A DNA stretch of 5,657 nt from Pseudobdellovibrionaceae bacterium (GTDB lineage Bacteria; Bdellovibrionota; Bdellovibrionia; Bdellovibrionales; JAMPXM01), in assembly GCA_016791465.1 (NCBI GenBank), contig JAEUWE010000282.1, positions 1 through 5,657 on the forward strand, in the 5' to 3' direction. The position numbers and the translations under genes were made by a program. A model generated the notes under the pieces. It ran no database searches, was not told the origin of the DNA, and saw only the letters and a list, made by a program, of their open reading frames with translations. Every line of letters begins with the position of its first letter. Position 1 is the first letter of the stretch. Shown in pieces: positions 1 through 5,657 of this stretch.

Positions 1-141
1 CGTGCATGCGATAGGGCGGCTTGTGTCGGACGGCGTGCGCGTCTGCTCGACAAGCTTGATCGCAGAGGGTGTTGTTGCGCATCCACTGAGGGCAGTCAGT
101 GCGCAGCAAAGAGCAATGATCGATCGTAGCGAAGTATTCAC
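1..141 (-). CDS. Putative short lipoprotein, 5' part only (GTG start)
   Basis: Partial gene read from base 141 leftwards and open to the window edge (47 codons visible, no stop). The predicted N-terminus is a textbook lipoprotein signal peptide: a short polar start with one arginine (MNTSLR), a hydrophobic stretch rich in Ile, Leu, Ala and Cys (residues 7-18), then the lipobox Leu-Ser-Gly-Cys with the lipidated residue at Cys21, followed by Ala-Thr-Thr-Pro. The start is GTG (CAC at 139-141 on the + strand). It is chosen because AGGAG lies 7 bases upstream and because it places the signal peptide exactly. The product would be exported by Sec, lipidated and anchored in the inner or outer membrane. 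The mature part (residues 22-47) is polar and I do not recognise its family, so no function is assigned. It is divergent from the act operon, so a functional link is not implied. The main doubt is that only 47 codons are visible. Confidence 0.68.
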   Translation of the reverse strand, partial: MNTSLRSIIALCCALTALSGCATTPSAIKLVEQTRTPSDTSRPIACT

Positions 142-148
142 TGAGCGA

Positions 149-153
149 CTCCT
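149..153 (-). promoter_or_regulatory. Ribosome binding site of the minus-strand lipoprotein gene
   Basis: Reads AGGAG on the minus strand and lies 7 bases upstream of the GTG at 141. It is a strong Shine-Dalgarno match at ideal spacing, and it decides the non-ATG start of this gene. Confidence 0.65.
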
Positions 154-175
154 GGTTCGAAGGATTGATGTCTGA

Positions 176-193
176 GTTCGATTATGCTCGAAC
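176..193. repeat. Short dyad GTTCGA-N6-TCGAAC, possible operator
   Basis: Perfect 6-bp inverted repeat (176-181 and 188-193) around a 6-base AT-rich centre in the divergent intergenic region. A third copy of GTTCGA lies at 155-160, 21 bases (about two helical turns) upstream of the first arm. The dyad covers the possible -10 box of the minus-strand gene, which would suit a repressor site. No known regulator is assigned, and a chance occurrence cannot be excluded for arms this short. Confidence 0.3.
181..186 (-). promoter_or_regulatory. Possible -10 box for the minus-strand lipoprotein gene
   Basis: On the minus strand this reads CATAAT, five of six matches to TATAAT, about 40 bases upstream of the lipoprotein start. 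No good -35 hexamer stands at 16-18 bases, so an activator-dependent or alternative sigma factor promoter, or chance, are all possible. It lies in and beside the GTTCGA/TCGAAC dyad described separately. Confidence 0.25.
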
Positions 194-480
194 GCCTCTT
201 CTCTAGAATAATCGCAATGGGATTCGATTAGGTGGCGCGGTCTGTTGTTTGGGTCAAATCTTGCCTTTGGTCGTGTGGATGCTGAAAATGGCGCTCTGTC
301 CCATAAACTTTGACGAGCGGATCACGTCTTTGTGGTTCAAGGTGGTGCCGCGATTGAACGGATTGCGGTGTACGTGAGACCGAGAAGCTGGTGTGAAACT
401 CCGTAGGGAGATGCTGAAAAAGAATGCATGATTGTCTCCACTGTGCCGGTGGATGATGGCCGCTTCGATAGGGCTAAGTG

Positions 481-603
481 CCTTGTTTGTTGGCGTTTTC
501 TGATTCTCAACTCGTTATCAAAATTGCGGAAAAAGAGTTTCTCAATTCTACTGGTTTCAATTACTTATATGAGACATCAGAAAACCTACTAGAGGTCATC
601 GAG
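481..603 (+). promoter_or_regulatory. AT-rich probable promoter and leader of the act operon
   Basis: Bases 481-600 contain 43 G or C of 120 (about 36 percent), much lower than the coding sequence that follows, as is typical of promoter DNA. Weak sigma70-like pairs can be drawn: TTGCGG at 524-529 with TCTACT at 547-552 (17-base spacing), or a TATAT core at 566-570 without a matching -35. None is good enough to name as the promoter. The region ends in the actA ribosome binding site. Its place directly before the first act gene is the main support. Confidence 0.4.
591..595 (+). promoter_or_regulatory. Ribosome binding site of actA
   Basis: AGAGG lies 8 bases before the ATG at 604. It favours this ATG over the upstream in-frame GTG at 478 (no good site) and over the in-frame ATG at 613 (17 bases away, too far). 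Confidence 0.65.
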
Positions 604-1185
604 ATGAACAGCATGTTCAGAAGCGTCTTTGTTCATAGCGTCTTGAAGAGCGCCCGTTCGGCGTCTTTGCGCGCCATTACAATCAGCCTGATTGCCGTCG
701 GCTTTCTCTCCGTTGTGGGATGTGAGTGGGGCGCAATTGGCTACAACAAGGGATATGCGCCAGAGCAGCCGATCCCGTTTTCGCATGAGTTGCATGCAGG
801 GCAATACAAGATGCAGTGCTTGTACTGCCATTCGGCAGCAGAGCGCGCAAATCACTCGGATGTTCCATCGTTGAACATCTGTATGAACTGCCACCTCGTT
901 GTGGGGACGGACAAACCTGCGATCCAGCAGCTGTCGGAAGCCTATAACAAGGGTGAGCCGGTGGCGTGGAAGAAGGTTCATCTGCTTCCGGATCACGTGA
1001 AATTCAATCACAAGCGTCACGTACAAAAGTATGGTGCGCCACAGGCGTGCCATAAGTGTCACGGACCGGTTGAATCGATGGAGACAATGTATCAGAGCTC
1101 GAGTCTCTCGATGGGCTGGTGCATTAATTGCCACCGTGAAAAAGAAAACCAAGCTCCTGTGAGCTGCTCGACTTGTCACTATTAA
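604..1185 (+). CDS. actA: Alternative complex III subunit ActA, pentahaem cytochrome c
   Basis: ActA is the periplasmic multihaem cytochrome c subunit of alternative complex III. It takes electrons from the iron-sulfur subunit ActB and passes them towards the terminal acceptor. From the ATG at 604 the protein has 193 residues. It carries five CXXCH haem-attachment motifs: CLYCH (72-76), CMNCH (93-97), CHKCH (149-153), CINCH (173-177) and CSTCH (188-192). The chain ends one residue after the last motif. Extra histidines that could be distal axial ligands are H61, H64, H84, H126, H131, H136 and H139, including two F-X-H-X-X-H patterns (59-64 and 134-139) like those of multihaem class III and NrfH-type cytochromes. 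The N-terminus has basic residues (K15, R18, R23), a hydrophobic stretch (about 25-39) and Val-Val-Gly-Cys with Cys40, so it may be a lipoprotein; a retained membrane helix is the alternative and is what other ActA proteins are thought to use. All other cysteines are in haem motifs. It is followed after 20 bases by actB, as in known ACIII operons. The identification rests on motif count, size and synteny and is firm. Confidence 0.94.
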   Translation: MNSMFRSVFVHSVLKSARSASLRAITISLIAVGFLSVVGCEWGAIGYNKGYAPEQPIPFSHELHAGQYKMQCLYCHSAAERANHSDVPSLNICMNCHLVVGTDKPAIQQLSEAYNKGEPVAWKKVHLLPDHVKFNHKRHVQKYGAPQACHKCHGPVESMETMYQSSSLSMGWCINCHREKENQAPVSCSTCHY

Positions 1186-1191
1186 TTGGTC

Positions 1192-1196
1192 AAGGA
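1192..1196 (+). promoter_or_regulatory. Ribosome binding site of actB
   Basis: AAGGA lies 9 bases before the ATG at 1206, inside the 20-base gap after the actA stop. It supports ATG 1206 over an in-frame TTG at 1173 that would overlap the end of actA and has no comparable site. Confidence 0.65.
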
Positions 1197-1205
1197 CGTA
1201 TCAAC

Positions 1206-4200
1206 ATGGATTCTCATATCACGTCACAGGACGCAAAAAACGAAACAGCAAACAACTCGCCAGGAGCAAAGTACTGGCTGAGTCTTGAACAGTTGGGCGG
1301 CGATCCCGTACTCGCAAGTCGTCTTGAGAGCGAGTTTATGTCTTCGCCTCTTGCGTCTGAGGACGGCAAAGATGGATTCGCTCGTCGCGAGTTCTTGAAA
1401 ATCATGGGCGCAAGTTTTGCGCTGGCGACAACGGCCTGCGTGCGTCGTCCGGCTCAACACATTATTCCATACGCCAAGGCGCCAAAAGAGATTACCCCGG
1501 GCGAGCCCAACTTCTACACGTCAACTTGGTTCGACGGTCAAGAGGGCGCCGGTCTATTGGTGAAGACTCTGGAGGGTCGTCCGATAAAAGTTGAGGGTAA
1601 CCCGCACCACCCAATGAACTTGGGTGGTCTGACGGCTCGGGCTCACGCTGAGATCTTGTCGCTCTATGATCCCGATCGTCTAAAAGCGCCGGTTCGAAAT
1701 CTTCTCAATAAAGAGCGTACAAACAAAGAATCGGTGTCGACGACCTTTGAAGAAGCCGACGAAAAGATCACGGCTGAATTGAAGAAGGGTGGCGTCGTTG
1801 TTTTGACAGCGACTTGGCCATCGCCTTCGGGTCGCGCGATCATGGGTGACTTCGCGAAAGCTTACGGTGCGCGTTGGGTTCAGTACGATGCGCTTCCTGT
1901 CGAAGCGATTCGACTTGGCCAGAAGGCGTCATACGGACGGGCTGTGCTCCCGCGATATCGTTTTGAAGCGGCAAAACTTGTTGTCTCAATCGATGCCGAT
2001 TTCTTGGGAACATTGATTTCGCCGGTTGAATTCACAAAGCAGTGGGCGCGCCGACGTACTCCAGGCAAAGACATGGGGCGCCTCGTTTCATTTGAGTCGA
2101 ACCTGTCGCTGACGGGAGCCAATGCGGACGATCGTTTCCGCATTCGTCCTTCGCAGCAAGTTGACGTTGTGATGGCTCTCATCGCGCGCGTTGCAAAACT
2201 GGCGAAGGGATCAGTCACGATTCCATCAGGTGTTGCGGCGTCGGCGAAGCTGTTTGAAGACAGCGTCAAGGCATTGGGGCTTGATGAAGCGCTATTTGAT
2301 CAGGTCGCAAAAGAGTTGCTTGGTGCTCGTGGTGAGTCGCTGGTTTTGGCCGGCGGTCTTCCGACCCTCACTGAAAAACAACTCGAGCTTCAAATCGCCG
2401 TCAACGCGTTGAACTCGATGCTCGGCAACGATGGTAAGACAATCGATCATGATTCGGCGACGTTTGAAACGTTGAACGGATCGGCTCAAGATCTCGCGCA
2501 GCTGATCGATGATATGAACGCTGGCAAAGTGAAGACGTTGATCATCGATGGTCTGAATCTTGGCTACGTTCTACCCGCTGATAGCGGATTCCGTGATGCT
2601 CTCAAGAAAGTCTCGACCGTTGTCTATACTGGTGACCGCAATGACGAGACGGGTGCACTTTCGCACTGGGTCTTGCCGGCCGGTTCGACGATGGAATCGT
2701 GGAGCGACTTCGAACTTCAGTCTGGCGTTGTTTCTGTTCAACAGCCGACCATTATGCCTCTCTACCAGACGCGCTCGCTCGGCGAGCTGCTTTTTGCGTG
2801 GACGCAGAAAGCTGGCGGTGCCAAGGCAGCAGCAACGTGGCTCGACTACGTGAAAGGTGTCTGGAAAACTCAGCAGTCGCGCTTTGATCTCGGCAAAGGA
2901 AAGTCGTTTGATGACTTCTGGCTTGAGGTTCTGCAAGTCGGCGTTGTCGCCAATGCGGGTCGCCGCGATCGCCCGGGCTCTGCTCGTGCTTTTGTAGGCA
3001 ATCTCAGTGTCAAACCGACGAAAGCTGAAGGCATTGAACTTGTACTCTATCCATCGGTTCAATTGCTCGATGGTAAGTACGCAAACGTTGCTTGGCTGCA
3101 GGAGCTTCCAGATCCTGTTTCAAAAGTCGTTTGGGATAACTACTTGGCGGTCAGCCCCGCGATGGCGCGCAAAGAGGGTTATAAAAAAGGCGATGTCGTT
3201 GAAATCAAAGCTGGGGATGTGACGGTTAAAGCTCCGGTCTTGATTCAGCCTGGACTTCATGACGACGTTGTTGCCCTGGCCGTTGGCTACGGTCGAAAGG
3301 CCGCGGGCAAAGTTGGAAACATCGGCGTCGACGCGTATCCGCTTTCGAGTTTCGCGAAAGGCAAGCCTGTCTTTGCAGGACGTGTCGTCGCTCTTAAGAA
3401 GACTTCGGAAAACTACCTCCTTGTTTCAACACAAGATCATCATGTGATGGAGGGACGTGCGATCGTTCTTGAGACGACGAAGTCCGCCTTCGAGAAAGAC
3501 CCAAGTTCGGGCATTCATAAGCACCAGATCTTCTCGATTTGGCCACAGCATCAGTACACAAAGCACAAGTGGGCTTTGAGTGTTGATTTGAACTCGTGCA
3601 CGGGCTGTTCGGCTTGCGTTGTCGCATGTCAGTCTGAGAACAACGTTCCTGTCGTCGGCAAAAAGTATGTTCTTGAAGGCCGTGAAATGCACTGGATTCG
3701 CATCGATCGCTACTTCAAGGGGACGCCCGAGGCGCCTGAAGTGGCAGTGATGCCGCTCATGTGTCAGCACTGTGAAAATGCGCCTTGCGAGACCGTTTGC
3801 CCAGTTTTGGCAACGGTTCACAACGACGAAGGTTTGAACGACATGTCGTACAACCGCTGCGTTGGTACTCGTTATTGCGCCAACAACTGTCCCTACAAAG
3901 TTCGTCGCTTCAACTGGTTCAACTATGTGAAGAAACGCGAAGAGCCACTGCACATGTCCTATAATCCAGATGTGACGGTTCGTCCTCGCGGTGTGATGGA
4001 GAAGTGTACGTTCTGCGTTCAGCGGATCCGTCGCGGAACCAATATCGCAAAAGATGAGAAGCGCGCTTTGAAAGACGGTGACGTCAAGACGGCATGCCAA
4101 GAGAGCTGCCCTGCGGATGCGATTGTCTTTGGCGATCTCAACGATGCGAACTCGAAGGTTGCACGTCTCTTCCAAGAGAAGCGCACCTATAAGCTTCTTG

Positions 4201-4385
4201 AGGAGCTCAATGCGGTTCCTCGTGTCGGGTACATGACACGTGTGCGGAATGCCGTACGCGCTGAGGTTTCAGGTCACGGATCTGAACACGGTCAGCCGGC
4301 TCAAGAGGCGGCACCGGGTGAGGGAAAAAACGATAAGCAAAAACATGGCAACAACGTTCAGCAACATGAGGGTGAGCTCGTATGA
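1206..4385 (+). CDS. actB: Alternative complex III subunit ActB, MopB-like/iron-sulfur fusion protein
   Basis: ActB is the large periplasmic subunit of ACIII and relays electrons from ActC-bound quinol to the haems of ActA. The protein has 1059 residues from ATG 1206. Order: a leader with Lys-Tyr-Trp-Leu-Ser-Leu-Glu (22-28); a twin-arginine motif R60-R61-E-F-L-K followed by a hydrophobic stretch and Cys78 in a Thr-Thr-Ala-Cys lipobox-like site; a molybdopterin-oxidoreductase-like domain (about 80-735) with V-E-G-N-P-H-H-P at 129-136, Y-D-P-D-R at 154-158 and a dinucleotide-binding-type fold near 645-715; then a ferredoxin-like domain (about 785-1010). Residues 79-797 contain no cysteine, so the N-terminal cluster and any cysteine ligand of a molybdenum site are absent, as known for ActB. 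Fifteen ligand cysteines follow: 798, 801, 804, 808; 853, 856, 861, 865; 885, 891, 895; 934, 937, 964, 968. This suits three [4Fe-4S] clusters and one [3Fe-4S]. A His- and Gln-rich polar tail spans about 1019-1059. The stop overlaps the actC start. Identification is very firm. Confidence 0.96.
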   Translation: MDSHITSQDAKNETANNSPGAKYWLSLEQLGGDPVLASRLESEFMSSPLASEDGKDGFARREFLKIMGASFALATTACVRRPAQHIIPYAKAPKEITPGEPNFYTSTWFDGQEGAGLLVKTLEGRPIKVEGNPHHPMNLGGLTARAHAEILSLYDPDRLKAPVRNLLNKERTNKESVSTTFEEADEKITAELKKGGVVVLTATWPSPSGRAIMGDFAKAYGARWVQYDALPVEAIRLGQKASYGRAVLPRYRFEAAKLVVSIDADFLGTLISPVEFTKQWARRRTPGKDMGRLVSFESNLSLTGANADDRFRIRPSQQVDVVMALIARVAKLAKGSVTIPSGVAASAKLFEDSVKALGLDEALFDQVAKELLGARGESLVLAGGLPTLTEKQLELQIAVNALNSMLGNDGKTIDHDSATFETLNGSAQDLAQLIDDMNAGKVKTLIIDGLNLGYVLPADSGFRDALKKVSTVVYTGDRNDETGALSHWVLPAGSTMESWSDFELQSGVVSVQQPTIMPLYQTRSLGELLFAWTQKAGGAKAAATWLDYVKGVWKTQQSRFDLGKGKSFDDFWLEVLQVGVVANAGRRDRPGSARAFVGNLSVKPTKAEGIELVLYPSVQLLDGKYANVAWLQELPDPVSKVVWDNYLAVSPAMARKEGYKKGDVVEIKAGDVTVKAPVLIQPGLHDDVVALAVGYGRKAAGKVGNIGVDAYPLSSFAKGKPVFAGRVVALKKTSENYLLVSTQDHHVMEGRAIVLETTKSAFEKDPSSGIHKHQIFSIWPQHQYTKHKWALSVDLNSCTGCSACVVACQSENNVPVVGKKYVLEGREMHWIRIDRYFKGTPEAPEVAVMPLMCQHCENAPCETVCPVLATVHNDEGLNDMSYNRCVGTRYCANNCPYKVRRFNWFNYVKKREEPLHMSYNPDVTVRPRGVMEKCTFCVQRIRRGTNIAKDEKRALKDGDVKTACQESCPADAIVFGDLNDANSKVARLFQEKRTYKLLEELNAVPRVGYMTRVRNAVRAEVSGHGSEHGQPAQEAAPGEGKNDKQKHGNNVQQHEGELV
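4368..4376 (+). promoter_or_regulatory. Ribosome binding site of actC inside the end of actB
   Basis: GAGGGTGAG lies within the last codons of actB. Its GAGGG core is 9 bases before the actC ATG at 4382. Together with the ATGA overlap (4382-4385) this points to translational coupling of actB and actC. Confidence 0.55.
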
Positions 4386-5657
4386 GTTCGGTCGCACGTA
4401 AGCCCCTGATTCTGGGTACGAAAACATATAAAGATATCACGGACGACATCTGTGCTCCTGTGGAGGCCCCGGCGACAAAGCGCTGGTTCGGTCTGCTCCT
4501 GGGTGCAAAGGCGTTGTTCTTATTTTACATCGTGCACATTGCGATCATCATCGGTACCGGTATGGGCCTTTTGGGTGTGAATCACCCGGTCGCATGGGGA
4601 ACGATGATTATCACGTTCGTCTTTTGGATCGGTATTGGTCACGCGGGAACGTTGATTTCAGCGATCCTGTATCTGTTCCGTCAAAAGTGGAGAACGTCGG
4701 TCGCTCGTTCGGCCGAAGCCATGACCGTTTTTGCGGTTATGACAGCTGGTATTTTCCCGCTGATTCACACCGGTCGTCCTTGGCTTGATTTCTGGCTGCT
4801 GCCGTACCCCAACCAGCGCGGTCCACTCTGGGTGAACTTCCGTTCGCCGCTGCTCTGGGACGTCTTTGCGGTCTCGACGTATGCGACAGTTTCGACGGTC
4901 TTTTGGTACGTTGGCTTGGTTCCTGATTTGGCGACGATTCGAGATCGTGCAAAGACCAAGCTTCGTCGCTTGATCTACGGCACTCTTTCTCTTGGCTGGC
5001 GCGGTTCTTCGCGCGATTGGGCGCATTACGAAATCGTGTACCTCTTGCTTGCGGGTCTTTCGACGCCGCTGGTTCTCTCGGTTCACACGATCGTATCGTT
5101 CGACTTCGCGGTTTCGATGCTTCCTGGATGGCACACCACGATTTTCCCACCTTACTTTGTTGCGGGCGCGGTGTTCTCTGGATTCGGAATGGTGATCACG
5201 CTCCTGACACTGGTGCGGATTGGTTTCCCGAAATTCAAAGACTACATCACGATCGACCACATGGAAGTGATGAACAAGATCATCATGACCACAGGTCTTA
5301 TGGTTGGTTACGCTTACGGTTCCGAATTCTTCATCGCATGGTACTCGGGTAACCCCTATGAAGTGTACGCATTCACAAACCGCGCGTTTGGTCCGTACTG
5401 GTGGTCCTACTGGATCATGATTTCGTGTAACGTGGTGATCCCGCAGTTGTTCTGGTTTGAACGCTTCCGCCGCTCGATTCCGGTGATGTTTGTGGTTTCG
5501 ATCTTTGTGAATATCGGAATGTGGTTTGAGCGTTTCGTTATCACGGTGACCTCGCTCCATCGCGACTTCCTGCCATCAAACTGGGGCATGTATGCATGGT
5601 CGTGGTTTGATACGGCGATCCTGTTTGGCAGCTTCGGTATGTTCCTGACCATCTTCT
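4382..5657 (+). CDS. actC: Alternative complex III subunit ActC, NrfD-family quinol-oxidising membrane protein (3' end missing)
   Basis: ActC is an integral membrane subunit of ACIII from the NrfD/PsrC family. It is thought to hold the quinol oxidation site next to the ActB clusters. The ATG at 4382 overlaps the actB stop (ATGA). The frame is open for 425 full codons to the window edge, so the last part is missing. After a polar N-terminus (1-34), hydrophobic segments lie at about 36-64, 71-99, 112-131, 157-181, 215-243, 255-280, 297-321, 338-359, 364-390 and from 404 on, which fits the ten helices known for ActC. Family-like motifs are G-I-G-H-A-G-T-L-I-S-A (84-94), P-L-I-H-T-G-R-P-W (126-134), F-R-S-P-L-L-W-D (153-160) and S-V-H-T-I-V-S-F-D-F (233-242). 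H129 and D160, near the ends of helices 3 and 4, are candidates for quinol binding; this is inference. Many Trp and Tyr residues sit at loop edges. No frameshift is seen. Identification is firm; the C-terminus cannot be judged. Confidence 0.95.
   Translation, partial: MSSVARKPLILGTKTYKDITDDICAPVEAPATKRWFGLLLGAKALFLFYIVHIAIIIGTGMGLLGVNHPVAWGTMIITFVFWIGIGHAGTLISAILYLFRQKWRTSVARSAEAMTVFAVMTAGIFPLIHTGRPWLDFWLLPYPNQRGPLWVNFRSPLLWDVFAVSTYATVSTVFWYVGLVPDLATIRDRAKTKLRRLIYGTLSLGWRGSSRDWAHYEIVYLLLAGLSTPLVLSVHTIVSFDFAVSMLPGWHTTIFPPYFVAGAVFSGFGMVITLLTLVRIGFPKFKDYITIDHMEVMNKIIMTTGLMVGYAYGSEFFIAWYSGNPYEVYAFTNRAFGPYWWSYWIMISCNVVIPQLFWFERFRRSIPVMFVVSIFVNIGMWFERFVITVTSLHRDFLPSNWGMYAWSWFDTAILFGSFGMFLTIF

Larger units (their letters stand above)
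142..603. other. Divergent intergenic region without a supported gene
   Basis: This 462-bp gap separates the minus-strand lipoprotein gene from actA. From 142 to about 480 I find only short open frames without ribosome binding sites, the longest being roughly 57 codons (207-377, + strand, no ATG near its left end). It contains the GTTCGA/TCGAAC dyad (176-193) and an 11-bp direct repeat GATGCTGAAAA (278-288 and 410-420). From about 481 the composition turns AT-rich, which marks the probable act promoter and leader. The frame of actA stays open upstream to a GTG at 478. That 42-codon extension has no good ribosome site, is AT-rich and would bury the signal sequence, so it is treated as non-coding. 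Confidence 0.6.

Noticed and set aside
207..377. Short + strand open frame of about 57 codons in the intergenic region
   Set aside because: It has no ATG near its left end, no ribosome binding site and no recognisable product.
437..453. Small hairpin TCCAC-N7-GTGGA upstream of actA
   Set aside because: It has only 5 base pairs and no following T-run, so it is neither a terminator nor a convincing RNA element.
478..603. Upstream extension of actA to the GTG at 478
   Set aside because: The extra 42 codons are AT-rich, lack a good ribosome site, and would put a polar stretch before the signal sequence. ATG 604 has AGAGG at 8 bases.
589..1179. Minus-strand open frame of 196 codons opposite actA
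   Set aside because: It is antisense to a pentahaem cytochrome with clear motifs, and its product is unrecognisable.
1173..1205. Upstream TTG start of actB overlapping actA
   Set aside because: ATG 1206 has AAGGA 9 bases upstream and begins a leader like those of other ActB proteins; the TTG has no comparable support.
3426..4175. Minus-strand open frame of 249 codons opposite the iron-sulfur domain of actB
   Set aside because: It lies wholly inside a gene with all its cluster motifs intact. The product shows no known features and is best explained as a mirror of actB codon use.
1206..4385. ActB as a catalytic molybdoenzyme such as formate dehydrogenase or polysulfide reductase
   Set aside because: The MopB-like part has no cysteine for a cluster or metal, is fused to the ferredoxin-like domain, and sits between a pentahaem cytochrome and an ActC-type protein, which is the ACIII arrangement.
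4658..5560. Minus-strand open frame of 300 codons opposite actC
   Set aside because: It is the antisense of a membrane protein gene, giving a His/Arg/Asn-rich product with no recognisable domain. The open frame follows from the codon use of actC, and no plausible operon context exists.

Overview
The window holds the first three genes of an alternative complex III (ACIII, also called Act) operon on the + strand: actA (604-1185), actB (1206-4385) and actC (4382 to beyond the right edge). ACIII is a membrane quinol:electron-acceptor oxidoreductase that replaces or supplements cytochrome bc1 in many bacteria. The gene order, the five CXXCH haem motifs of ActA, the fused MopB-like plus iron-sulfur architecture of ActB, and the NrfD-type membrane protein ActC make the identification firm without a database search. 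The operon continues to the right; actD, actE and actF are expected there from known ACIII operons but are not visible.

Layout: 1-141 is the 5' end of a minus-strand gene for a short lipoprotein precursor, which runs off the left edge. 142-603 is a divergent intergenic region. Its left part (about 142-480) has no convincing gene. Its right part (481-600) is clearly AT-rich (43 G+C of 120 by my count) and is the likeliest place for the act promoter. From 604 onward the three act genes are tightly packed: 20 bases separate actA from actB, and actB and actC overlap by ATGA. Each has a plausible ribosome binding site.

How the genes work together: ActC is expected to oxidise quinol in the membrane. 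Electrons then pass through the four iron-sulfur clusters of ActB to the c-type haems of ActA (and of ActE, outside the window), and on to a soluble cytochrome or directly to a haem-copper oxidase. Cysteine bookkeeping is unusually clean. ActA has 11 cysteines (ten haem cysteines plus one in a lipobox-like site). ActB has 16 (fifteen iron-sulfur ligands in four groups plus one lipobox-like cysteine after a twin-arginine motif). Fifteen ligands match three [4Fe-4S] clusters and one [3Fe-4S] cluster.

Organism: a Gram-negative bacterium with an aerobic or microaerobic respiratory chain, Tat export, lipoprotein processing and cytochrome c maturation. The mid-range GC and the style of the proteins would fit the Bdellovibrionota or former Deltaproteobacteria, but nothing in the window proves a lineage. 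No tRNA, rRNA, CRISPR array, insertion sequence or clear terminator was seen.
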